A stretch of DNA of 64,000 nt, taken from NCBI RefSeq assembly GCF_018829635.1, contig NZ_JAHKKG010000011.1, forward strand, positions 1-64,000. Direction: 5' to 3'. Under the pieces are notes generated by a model, which did no database searches, was not told the origin of the DNA, and worked only from the letters and a program-made list of their open reading frames with translations. The position numbers and the translations under genes were made by a program. This DNA comes from Paractinoplanes bogorensis. Lineage in GTDB: Bacteria; Actinomycetota; Actinomycetes; Mycobacteriales; Micromonosporaceae. This document shows positions 34,693 through 42,304 of this stretch, piece by piece (within the stretch, counting starts at the first letter, position 1; the number at the start of each line of letters is the position of its first letter).

Positions 34693-34716
34693 CAGTGAAG
34701 CTACTTCACAGTGAAG
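34693..34716. promoter_or_regulatory. MarR operator array
   Basis: GTGAAG-CTA-CTTCAC (34695-34709) is a perfect 6-bp inverted repeat. CAGTGAAG occurs again directly at 34709-34716 after the first copy at 34693-34700. It lies between the divergent monooxygenase and MarR genes, 9-25 nt before the MarR ATG, fitting autorepression. Confidence 0.7.
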
Positions 34717-34724
34717 GGATTCGC

Positions 34725-35255
34725 ATGGCCGCCGTCGATCCGCTCACCGCCGACTGGTCGCCCGAGCAGACCGAGACGATGCACCGGCTGCGCGACTGGG
34801 CCGCCGGTTTCGCCGAACTCAACCAGCATCTGGCCGGGTGGATGGACCTGCCCGCCTCGGACGCCAACGCGCTCGGCCACATCATCTGGGCCGCCGAGGA
34901 GGGCCGGCCGCTGTCCCCGGCCGACCTGTCCCGCCAGATCGGCATGACCTCGGGCGCGACCACCGTGCTGCTCAACCGCCTCGAGACGGCCGGCCACGTA
35001 CGCCGAAGCCGCGAACACGCCGACCGCCGCCGCGTCACCCTGCGCCCCGAGCCCGGCGCGCGCGAGCGGGCGCGAGCTTTCATGGCCGAGGCCGGCGCCG
35101 AGATCGCGCAGGTGCTGCTGAACACCAGCCCCGACGAGCTACGCACGGTGGCCACCTTCGTGTCCCGCATGACCGCCGCCACCGCCGCCGCCAACAAGCG
35201 CCTCGGCGCCGCAGCTCGGTCAGGACGTCCCGCCCGAGCTGCTGTCCGTCAGTAA
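34725..35255 (+). CDS. MarR-family transcriptional regulator
   Basis: This encodes 176 residues from ATG 34725, with GAAGGGA 7 nt upstream. The winged-helix core is clear: LSPADLSRQIGMTSGATTVLLNRLE as recognition helices, then VRRSREHADRRRVTL as the wing with the DxRR signature. The open frame upstream of the ATG is antisense to the monooxygenase. It probably represses the divergent FAD monooxygenase, with relief by an aromatic ligand. It ends 5 nt before the CHAT protein and may be co-transcribed with it. Confidence 0.9.
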   Translation: MAAVDPLTADWSPEQTETMHRLRDWAAGFAELNQHLAGWMDLPASDANALGHIIWAAEEGRPLSPADLSRQIGMTSGATTVLLNRLETAGHVRRSREHADRRRVTLRPEPGARERARAFMAEAGAEIAQVLLNTSPDELRTVATFVSRMTAATAAANKRLGAAARSGRPARAAVRQ

Positions 35256-35260
35256 GGAGC

Positions 35261-38200
35261 ATGCTTCGGCTTGAGGTTCTGGACTTTTCGGGCCCGACCC
35301 GCTGGCGCTGGCGGCTGACTGACGCCGACGGCGGCCGGTTCCTGGCCGACCACGTCGTCGAACTGGACGAGGGCGACTGGCAGTACGAGGCGTTCACCGC
35401 CCTCGGCCAGTACCTGCTGCTGCACGCCGCCCCCGATCGCCGCCTGTCCGGCGAGGCCCAGCTGACCGCGCAGGTGGGCGAGTGGATCGGCGAGCGGGTG
35501 CTCGGCCCGGTGGCGCCCGCCCTGGCCAAGGCCCGGCGTCCGGTGCGGCTCGAGGTGCCGCCGGGCGCCGAGGTGCTGGCCTACCGCCCGTGGGAACTGG
35601 CCACCATCGGGGGACGGCCGCTGGCCCTGCAGAAGGTCAACTTCGTCATCGACCAGTTCGGCGGCACCCTCTCCGACAAACAACCGGTCGGTGACCGCCT
35701 GCGCATGCTGGCCGTGTTCAGCCTGCCCGAGGACGTCTCGGCGCTCAACCTGCGCCGCGAGCGGCACGCGCTGGCCCGCCTGGTGCAGGAGATCGCCGCC
35801 ACCAACGGCCGGGCGGTCGAGTTGCGGGTGCTCCAGTACGGCGCCACCCGCACCCGCCTCGAGAACGTGCTGCTCGAGGAGGAGGGCTGGGACGTCCTGC
35901 ACATCTCCGGCCACGGCCTGCCCGCCGGCCTGCTGCTCGAGGACGACTCCGGCCGCCGAGACCTGATCTCCAGCCGCGAACTCGTCGACCTGCTCGACCT
36001 GACCTCCGACCAGCTGAAACTGGTCACCCTGTCCACCTGCGAGTCCGCCGCGGTGACGGCGGCCGAGCACTTGCGCCTGCTCGGCCTGCGCCCACCCGAC
36101 CCAGCCGCGGACCCTGCTGCTCAACCGCCGGACGAGGCCCTGCCCGCGCTGGCCACCGAACTCGTCCGGCGGCTGGACTGCGCGGTGCTGGCCATGCGCT
36201 ATCCGGTGGTCGACGATTTCGCGATCGCCCTCGCCGACTCCTTCTACAACCTGGCACTCGGCAAGGGCCAGCCGGTGGCGCAGGCGCTGGGCCTCACCCT
36301 GCCGCGGGTGGTCCCCGAGACGCCGACGGCGTCGGCGCCCGCGCTGTCGGTCACGACGCCGGCCCTGTTCGGCCTGCGGGCGGCCGGCCTGAAGCTGGAG
36401 GTCCCGCCCGGCCGGCCGGTGGTCTTCCAGGCCGAGGAGCAGAAGCTGGCCGCGTTCCCACCCCAGCCACAACGTTTCGTCGGCCGGGTCGGGCCGATGA
36501 CCCGGGCCACCGCCGCCCTGGCCCCGCGCAGTGGCCGGGCGGGCGTGCTCTTCCACGGCATGGCCGGCGCCGGCAAGACCGCCTGTGCGCTTGAGCTGGC
36601 CTACACCCATGAGAACGGCTTCGCCCGCCTGGTGTGGCACGTGGGCCCACCCGAGGGCGACGACATCACCGCCGCGATGACGGCCTTCGCGTTGGACCTC
36701 GAGGCGCAGTTGCCGGGCCTCAAACTGGCCCACCTGGTCGACGACACGGTGGCGTTGCAAGGCTTCCTACCGATGCTGACCGAGTTTCTCGAACGCAACC
36801 GGGTGTTGCTGGTGCTGGACAACCTGGAGTCGCTGCTTACTGAGAAGGGGGAGTGGCGGGACCAGCGTTGGGAGCTGATGGTGAACGCCCTCACCGGCCA
36901 TCACGGGTTCTCCAGGGTCGTGCTGACCTCGCGTCGTCGGGCGGCATCGCTTCCGGTAACGGTGCTGGTGGAGCCGGTGCACGCGTTGTCGTTAACTGAG
37001 GCCGTGCTCCTGGCCCGTGAATGGAAGCACCTGCGCTCTCTTATCGACGGGGAGGGATCCGGGCTCAACGAATACCAGTCCCGAGCACTTGCTGCGCGGA
37101 CGATGGCGGTCGTACAGGGCCACCCGAAGCTGATCGAGCTCGCCGACGGCCAGGCCATCGACCCGGCTGCGTTACAGGTCCGCTTGGACGACGCCGATCA
37201 GATGTGGATCGAGACCGGAACTCGTTTGGAGACGTTCCTGCAACGAGACGATGCATTCCCGTCCGACGACGATTACCTGCGAGTACTCGACGGCTGGACC
37301 AGGGGAATAACTAAGACCCTGCCCGATGCATCCGCGGCCTTGTTCGGTTTCCTATGTTGTCTGGAGCCGGACGACCGCGTCAGCAGTGTCGTCGAAGCGA
37401 CCTGGACGTCATTCTGGCAACGCCTGAAGGGGCTCGACAAGCCTGCGCCGGACTTGGACGCTGCGACGATACCTCTGCTGGAACAAGCTCTGGTGGCGGT
37501 GGATCGTGTGCCGGAATCGGATGATCTCCGGAGCTTTGACCTCCATCCCGGTGTCGCCGAGACAGGCCGCGTCGCCGGCGGATCGGACATCGCAGTAGCC
37601 GTCGACGCTGAACTTGCCGACTTCTGGGTGACCGTTCTTGCGTCTGCTCGGGAGCGGGAGGTCGAAGACATGGGCGCGCTGATCCGACGGTCAGCGTTGG
37701 CCGCCGCTCCTTACCTCGTCCGCCAGCAGAGATGGGATGGAGTGCTCTACGCGATCGAGTCGCTTCTCAGCCGTGACTCGTCGCCTGCCGTGGTGGCCGC
37801 GGTGCTTCCGCATCTGAACAAGGTTCGCGAGAGCGTGAGCGGAACTGATCTGAAACTGCGTGCCGGTGGCATCCACGCCCGAGCGCTGAAAACCATCAGT
37901 CCCGCCCGGGCTGCCGCGGAGTTACGCCAGTTGCTCGACGATGCGGTCGCCGATCAGGAGTTTGCTGTGGCTTCGACCGCTGCCACTGACCTCGTGAATC
38001 TCTACGGAACCCTGGGCCACTTCGAGGAAGCCTTCAGGCTCACCGAGGAGAAGAAGGAACTCAGCCGCCAAGCCGGGTTCGGCCCTTGGACGCAACTTGG
38101 CGACGACGCACATGGTCTTCAAATCCTTGCGGCGCAGGGAAAGGGGGAGGAGGCGCTGGCCGCGGTGGAGAGACTTCGCGCACTGATGTCGGCGTTGCCG

Positions 38201-39520
38201 GAATCTTCCGATCAGCTCGAGTCGTCTGTGCCGTGGAATGTTCGTGAACTTGTTTTCGATGTGGGGCGCCAAGCTGCGGTAAGTCTGGGCCGGTGGGAGT
38301 TGGCGTTGGAGTTCGGCGCGGAGAATCTGACTTCCAAGAAAGGCAGAGGCGCGAGCGAGTCGGAGAAGGCGCGAGCGGTATTCAACGACTACTTTCCGCT
38401 CACGAGGCTGGGCCGGATCGATGACGCCCGAACGTTGCTGCGTTGGTGCCTGGTCGTCTTTGAATCGGAACACGACCTCGCCGAGATGGGCGGCGTGCTG
38501 GCCGCCTTGGCTGACGTAGAGGATGAATCCGGGCACGTCGATTTGTCGATCGAGCTGGAAAAGAATGCGTTGCGTTTGTCGTATGCAGCGGGAAACTCTG
38601 ACGATGTCGCGAGCAGCCACGCCAACATTGCCACCTACTTGGCAAAGTCCGGCGGACCGTCGGAGCACGTTTGGGCCCACCGGCTGGCGGCACTGCTGAT
38701 CAGGCACTTGGCCGGCGGCAGCCGCAATATCAGGAATCTGTTTGCATTCGCGCAGCATCTGACCGAGATTGCGGCGCCGCCCCTGACGGAGTTCATCGAT
38801 GTCTGCCGCGTCGTCGATCAGATCGAGGGAGTTCGGCTGGCCGACCTGGTGGCTCGGCTGCCCGGGCATGCGATCGGTGGTCAGGCGGCGCTGGACGAAC
38901 TGCTGGCCCAAGCCCGCGCAGTTCCAGTCGAGGCAATCAATCAAATTCGAGGGAATATTGCCTGGTGGGAGCCGGTAGTGGCGGGCCTGGTCGCTGCCGA
39001 CCGGGGCGACGTCGAAGCTGCTCGAGCAGTCGCCGGTGCCTTGAATGAACGAGAGGCTGCCGAGGACTGGCGGAGGTTGGTCGCGGTGCTCCGCCGTGTC
39101 TCCGTCGGCGAGCGCTCCGAGGCCTTGCTCGACGGGCTCGACCTGGTCGACAAAGGGGTGGTGAAACGTGTTCTGGACGCTCTGGCCGGCGCGGTGGTCG
39201 TGGACCTCCAGGCTTGGCGTGTCCTGACTGAATCCGCAGGGGAGGCTGTGCTTAGCAGACTGATCGAGAGCATGGTCAACGCTGCGAACGGGGATACGGA
39301 GTCTCGAGCGTCACTGCAGCAAATGTTGGCCGGAATGAGCGAGGACCCGGAGATTGCGCCAACCATCAAGGTTCTGCGCGGGATACTCGACGGTAACCGT
39401 CAGCCGTCTCTGGCCCTGCTCGACCCGGCCGGCGTCGCACTGGTCACTAAGGTTCTCGATCGCTTGAACTCCTCTACGGCGGAGGAGGCAACCGGACCGG
39501 TGTCAGGACCGCCTGGCTGA
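35261..39520 (+). CDS. CHAT-protease/STAND NTPase/helical-repeat protein
   Basis: This encodes 1419 residues. An N-terminal caspase-like CHAT domain carries both catalytic signatures, HISGHG (His218) and LSTCESA (Cys260), followed by a second conserved strand LDCAVLAMRYPVVD. An NTPase of STAND type follows with P-loop GMAGAGKT (433-440) and VLLVLDNLE. A long helical repeat region runs to the end. ATG 35261 lies 5 nt after the MarR stop, but its AAGGAG is only 1 nt away, so the start is tentative. The 3' half is visibly less G+C rich: 35/60 at 38701-38760 against 44/60 at 36541-36600. CHAT-STAND proteins are predicted conflict or cell-death effectors. Confidence 0.85.
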   Translation: MLRLEVLDFSGPTRWRWRLTDADGGRFLADHVVELDEGDWQYEAFTALGQYLLLHAAPDRRLSGEAQLTAQVGEWIGERVLGPVAPALAKARRPVRLEVPPGAEVLAYRPWELATIGGRPLALQKVNFVIDQFGGTLSDKQPVGDRLRMLAVFSLPEDVSALNLRRERHALARLVQEIAATNGRAVELRVLQYGATRTRLENVLLEEEGWDVLHISGHGLPAGLLLEDDSGRRDLISSRELVDLLDLTSDQLKLVTLSTCESAAVTAAEHLRLLGLRPPDPAADPAAQPPDEALPALATELVRRLDCAVLAMRYPVVDDFAIALADSFYNLALGKGQPVAQALGLTLPRVVPETPTASAPALSVTTPALFGLRAAGLKLEVPPGRPVVFQAEEQKLAAFPPQPQRFVGRVGPMTRATAALAPRSGRAGVLFHGMAGAGKTACALELAYTHENGFARLVWHVGPPEGDDITAAMTAFALDLEAQLPGLKLAHLVDDTVALQGFLPMLTEFLERNRVLLVLDNLESLLTEKGEWRDQRWELMVNALTGHHGFSRVVLTSRRRAASLPVTVLVEPVHALSLTEAVLLAREWKHLRSLIDGEGSGLNEYQSRALAARTMAVVQGHPKLIELADGQAIDPAALQVRLDDADQMWIETGTRLETFLQRDDAFPSDDDYLRVLDGWTRGITKTLPDASAALFGFLCCLEPDDRVSSVVEATWTSFWQRLKGLDKPAPDLDAATIPLLEQALVAVDRVPESDDLRSFDLHPGVAETGRVAGGSDIAVAVDAELADFWVTVLASAREREVEDMGALIRRSALAAAPYLVRQQRWDGVLYAIESLLSRDSSPAVVAAVLPHLNKVRESVSGTDLKLRAGGIHARALKTISPARAAAELRQLLDDAVADQEFAVASTAATDLVNLYGTLGHFEEAFRLTEEKKELSRQAGFGPWTQLGDDAHGLQILAAQGKGEEALAAVERLRALMSALPESSDQLESSVPWNVRELVFDVGRQAAVSLGRWELALEFGAENLTSKKGRGASESEKARAVFNDYFPLTRLGRIDDARTLLRWCLVVFESEHDLAEMGGVLAALADVEDESGHVDLSIELEKNALRLSYAAGNSDDVASSHANIATYLAKSGGPSEHVWAHRLAALLIRHLAGGSRNIRNLFAFAQHLTEIAAPPLTEFIDVCRVVDQIEGVRLADLVARLPGHAIGGQAALDELLAQARAVPVEAINQIRGNIAWWEPVVAGLVAADRGDVEAARAVAGALNEREAAEDWRRLVAVLRRVSVGERSEALLDGLDLVDKGVVKRVLDALAGAVVVDLQAWRVLTESAGEAVLSRLIESMVNAANGDTESRASLQQMLAGMSEDPEIAPTIKVLRGILDGNRQPSLALLDPAGVALVTKVLDRLNSSTAEEATGPVSGPPG

Positions 39521-39565
39521 TCGAGGCTTTTCGGGATGGCGCTGGGTGGGTGCGACACACCCTGA

Positions 39566-39706
39566 ATGAGTTGCTCCGGCGTTCCTAGGTTGGGGGCATG
39601 CGAATCCCCCGGATTTATCGCGGACGGCCGGTTCGACGGGGACGTGCTGCACCACGGGGGCTATCTGCTCTACCGGCAGGGGGCGACGCCCACGGTCGGG
39701 CGGTAA
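39566..39706 (+). CDS. Possible small ORF or gene remnant
   Basis: An in-frame ATG at 39566 gives 46 residues ending at TAA 39704-39706. The part FIADGRFDGDVLHHGGYLLY looks protein-like, with balanced composition and Gly/Tyr spacing. There is no ribosome site and no match I recognise. It could be a small gene or the 3' remnant of a deleted one. Confidence 0.3.
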   Translation: MSCSGVPRLGACESPGFIADGRFDGDVLHHGGYLLYRQGATPTVGR

Positions 39707-39710
39707 ATCA

Positions 39711-39730
39711 GCACTAATACCTATTAGCGC
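39711..39730. promoter_or_regulatory. Palindromic operator candidate before the SGNH hydrolase
   Basis: The left arm GCACTAATA pairs with the right arm TATTAGCGC around CC, with eight of nine arm pairs matching. It is A/T-rich in a G+C-rich context and lies 37 nt upstream of the ATG at 39767, so it is a likely repressor site. The cognate regulator is unknown. Confidence 0.5.
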
Positions 39731-39766
39731 ATTTACATCGATGGTCGGCGATGTCATTGTCCGGGC

Positions 39767-42262
39767 ATGTTGCGGAAAGCTCTCGCCGGCCTGCTGCCGG
39801 CCCTCGTCGTGGTGCTGGGACTGTCGGTGACACGGCCGGCCCTGGCCAACGACTTCACCGCCTGCGGGCTGGTCGACTCGACGACCGTGTTCGAGGTGCC
39901 GTCGGACACGCCGGCCGGTGAGGTCACCATGCGTGTGGGTTGCGCCAAGCAGGCCGGGGCCTTCCGGGGGCTGGCCGCGAGCGACAACGACGTCATCTTC
40001 CAGATCTGGGGGCATGGCACCGGCGCCTACGCGGACGCCTTCCACGACACCATGCAGAAGCTGACCGACGACTTCGGGGCGGCCCAGCAGCGAGGCACGT
40101 CGCTCAGCGAGTTCCTCGACGCGTCGTTCCGGATCGACGACCCCGTGCTCACGCCGGGCGGCGGTGCGACCCCGCTCGAGTTCGACGGCAAGCTGGCGAC
40201 CGTCGGCAGCGTCCTGGCCGTCGTCGTGCCGGCCGGTGAGGTGCAGGCCAACGCCAACTGGTGGCAGAAGATGGTGGCGACCATCGGCGGCACGGCCATC
40301 GGCATCATCATCGGCGGGCTGTGCGCGCTCGCCGTGCCGGTGCTGCCCGCGCTGGCCCCGGTCTGCGGCGCGCTCGGCGGCTTCTTCGGGGGACTGTTCG
40401 TCGACCTGTTCAACTCGATGTTCGACGGGCGGCCGCTCGGCGACAAGGACGTCTGGGTCGAGGCCATCACCCAGGGTCTGCTCGGGGCGGGGCTGGGGGC
40501 CGCCGGGGGAGCGGTCGCGACGTGGGCCGAGCGGAACGCCATGCCGATCTTCACGGGTCTGCAGCACTTCCTGAAGAACTCGTACCGCGCCCTGCTGGCC
40601 TGGCTGCACTCGGGGTCGGGCACGCTGACGGCGCTGGCCTACATGGAGACCGAGCTCGAGGAGTTCGTGCCGGCCCTGGTCGCGCGGCTGCGCCGGGCCG
40701 TGGTGGAGACCAACGCGTCCGTACGCCTGATGCCGCTCGGCGATTCGATCACCGCCGGGCAGGAGAGCTCGGATAACAACGGCTACCGCGACGAGTTGTA
40801 CGACGCGATCGACGCCCTCGGCACGGTCGACTTCGTCGGCTCGGCGCGGAACGGCACCATGGCCGACCCGGACCACGAGGGGCACCCGGGCTGGCGGATC
40901 GACCAGATCGACACGCTGGCCGACTGCACCGTCGAGCAGTACCAGCCGAACGTGGTCACGCTGATGGCCGGCACCAACGACATCAACCAGAACTACGACC
41001 TGGCCGCCGCCCCGCAGCGCCTCAAGAATCTGATCAACCAGGTGCTGGCCGACTCCCCGAAGGCGGCCGTCATCGTGGCCAAGTTGCTGCCCACCGGCAA
41101 GGCCGGCCTGCAGCCGCGGATCGACGTCTACAACCCGGCCATCTATCGGGTCGTCGCCGACCTGAAGGCCGAGGGCAAGCACGTGGTGTGGGCCGACACC
41201 AGCGACATCACGGTCAGCGAGGGCCTGCAGAACGACTCCCACCCGAACGACGCCGGGTACGCGAAGCTCGGCGCCGCCTTCTACCGAGGCTTCCAAGAGG
41301 TGATAAGCCGCAACTGGCTGCAGGCGCCGGCCGCGCCGAAGAAGTGCCAGAGCGGCAGCGGGGACGACGGCACCACCGCGCTCGGGGCCGGGTGGCGCAA
41401 GCTCGGCGTGATCGCGCCGGGTATGGGCCGGCCCGCGACGTACGACCGCACCGAGCTCGCCGAGATGAACGGCGACGCGCGGCAGGACTACGTGCAGATC
41501 CGCAAGGACGGCTCGATCCGGGTCGGCATCAACACCCCGGACCAGCCCGGGCAGCCCACCTGGCCGAACTGGCTGGGCGGCACCGGCGAGTTCCTGCCCG
41601 CGGGCGGCCGGGCGATGGTGCCGGTCGACCCGGACGCCGAGACGGTCGCCGACCAGATGCGGCTGGCCGACATCGACGGGGACGGGCGCGACGACGTCGT
41701 TTTCGTGGCCGGGAACGGGCGCATGGACGCGTACATGAACCTGGCTCTGACCGAAACCAGCCCGCCCGGCTGGACCAAACTGGAGAACTTCGGGCCGTTC
41801 ACCGGCACGGTGAACCGGGCCAACATCCGGTTCGCCGACGTCAACGGGGACGGGCGGGACGACGTCCTGCGGGTCGGCAGCGACGGCGAGGTGCACGCCT
41901 ACTACAACTTCGACCCGGACAACGGTGTGCTGCTGCCCAAGCCCCGCTGGGTCGAGAAGCTCAGCTGGGCGCCCGGGGTCAACGGCGCCTCGCTGGCCAA
42001 CCTGAGGTTCGCCGACGTCAACGGCGACCGCCGGGCCGACTACCTGATGGTCGGGACCGACGGCAGCGTGCACGCCTATCTGAACAAGGGCGGCAAGGAC
42101 GCGGGCGGCTTCGAGGCACACCTGAAATGGGCCAACGCCTCGAACTACCCGCAGAAGTACGTGCAGTTCAAGGACATCAGCGGTGACGGCAAGGCCGACT
42201 ATCTGGTGGTCTACGCCGAGGGCGCCGTCCGGGCCTGGCTGAACCGGGGCGGCAACCTGTAA
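39767..42262 (+). CDS. Secreted SGNH/GDSL hydrolase with FG-GAP repeats
   Basis: This encodes 831 residues with a Sec signal peptide ending at PALAND. An N-terminal region of about 300 residues of unknown type includes a long Gly-rich hydrophobic segment (about 165-205, with GGTAIGIIIGGLCALAVP). The SGNH domain follows: MPLGDSIT with Ser327, GHPGWRI, AGTNDIN, and the His block NDSHPND (His492). The Asp usually three residues before His reads Asn489, with Asp490 next to it, so the dyad is shifted or altered. The C-terminal 280 residues hold FG-GAP/VCBS-type repeats with DINGDG/DVNGDG calcium loops. Probable function: an extracellular esterase or deacetylase on a polymer. Confidence 0.88.
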   Translation: MLRKALAGLLPALVVVLGLSVTRPALANDFTACGLVDSTTVFEVPSDTPAGEVTMRVGCAKQAGAFRGLAASDNDVIFQIWGHGTGAYADAFHDTMQKLTDDFGAAQQRGTSLSEFLDASFRIDDPVLTPGGGATPLEFDGKLATVGSVLAVVVPAGEVQANANWWQKMVATIGGTAIGIIIGGLCALAVPVLPALAPVCGALGGFFGGLFVDLFNSMFDGRPLGDKDVWVEAITQGLLGAGLGAAGGAVATWAERNAMPIFTGLQHFLKNSYRALLAWLHSGSGTLTALAYMETELEEFVPALVARLRRAVVETNASVRLMPLGDSITAGQESSDNNGYRDELYDAIDALGTVDFVGSARNGTMADPDHEGHPGWRIDQIDTLADCTVEQYQPNVVTLMAGTNDINQNYDLAAAPQRLKNLINQVLADSPKAAVIVAKLLPTGKAGLQPRIDVYNPAIYRVVADLKAEGKHVVWADTSDITVSEGLQNDSHPNDAGYAKLGAAFYRGFQEVISRNWLQAPAAPKKCQSGSGDDGTTALGAGWRKLGVIAPGMGRPATYDRTELAEMNGDARQDYVQIRKDGSIRVGINTPDQPGQPTWPNWLGGTGEFLPAGGRAMVPVDPDAETVADQMRLADIDGDGRDDVVFVAGNGRMDAYMNLALTETSPPGWTKLENFGPFTGTVNRANIRFADVNGDGRDDVLRVGSDGEVHAYYNFDPDNGVLLPKPRWVEKLSWAPGVNGASLANLRFADVNGDRRADYLMVGTDGSVHAYLNKGGKDAGGFEAHLKWANASNYPQKYVQFKDISGDGKADYLVVYAEGAVRAWLNRGGNL

Positions 42263-42268
42263 GCAACG

Positions 42269-42298
42269 GGCCCGCCGCCGGGTGACCGGCGGCGGGCC
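42269..42298. terminator. Strong bidirectional hairpin terminator
   Basis: A perfect 13-bp G/C stem (GGCCCGCCGCCGG with its complement) closes a GTGA tetraloop. It lies between the convergent SGNH hydrolase and amylase genes, 7 nt from each stop. Confidence 0.9.
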
Positions 42299-42304
42299 TG
42301 CACG

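Noticed and set aside
34838..35260. Upstream extension of the CHAT protein
   Set aside because: It lies in another frame over the MarR gene. The CHAT domain begins at MLRLEVLDF, position 35261.
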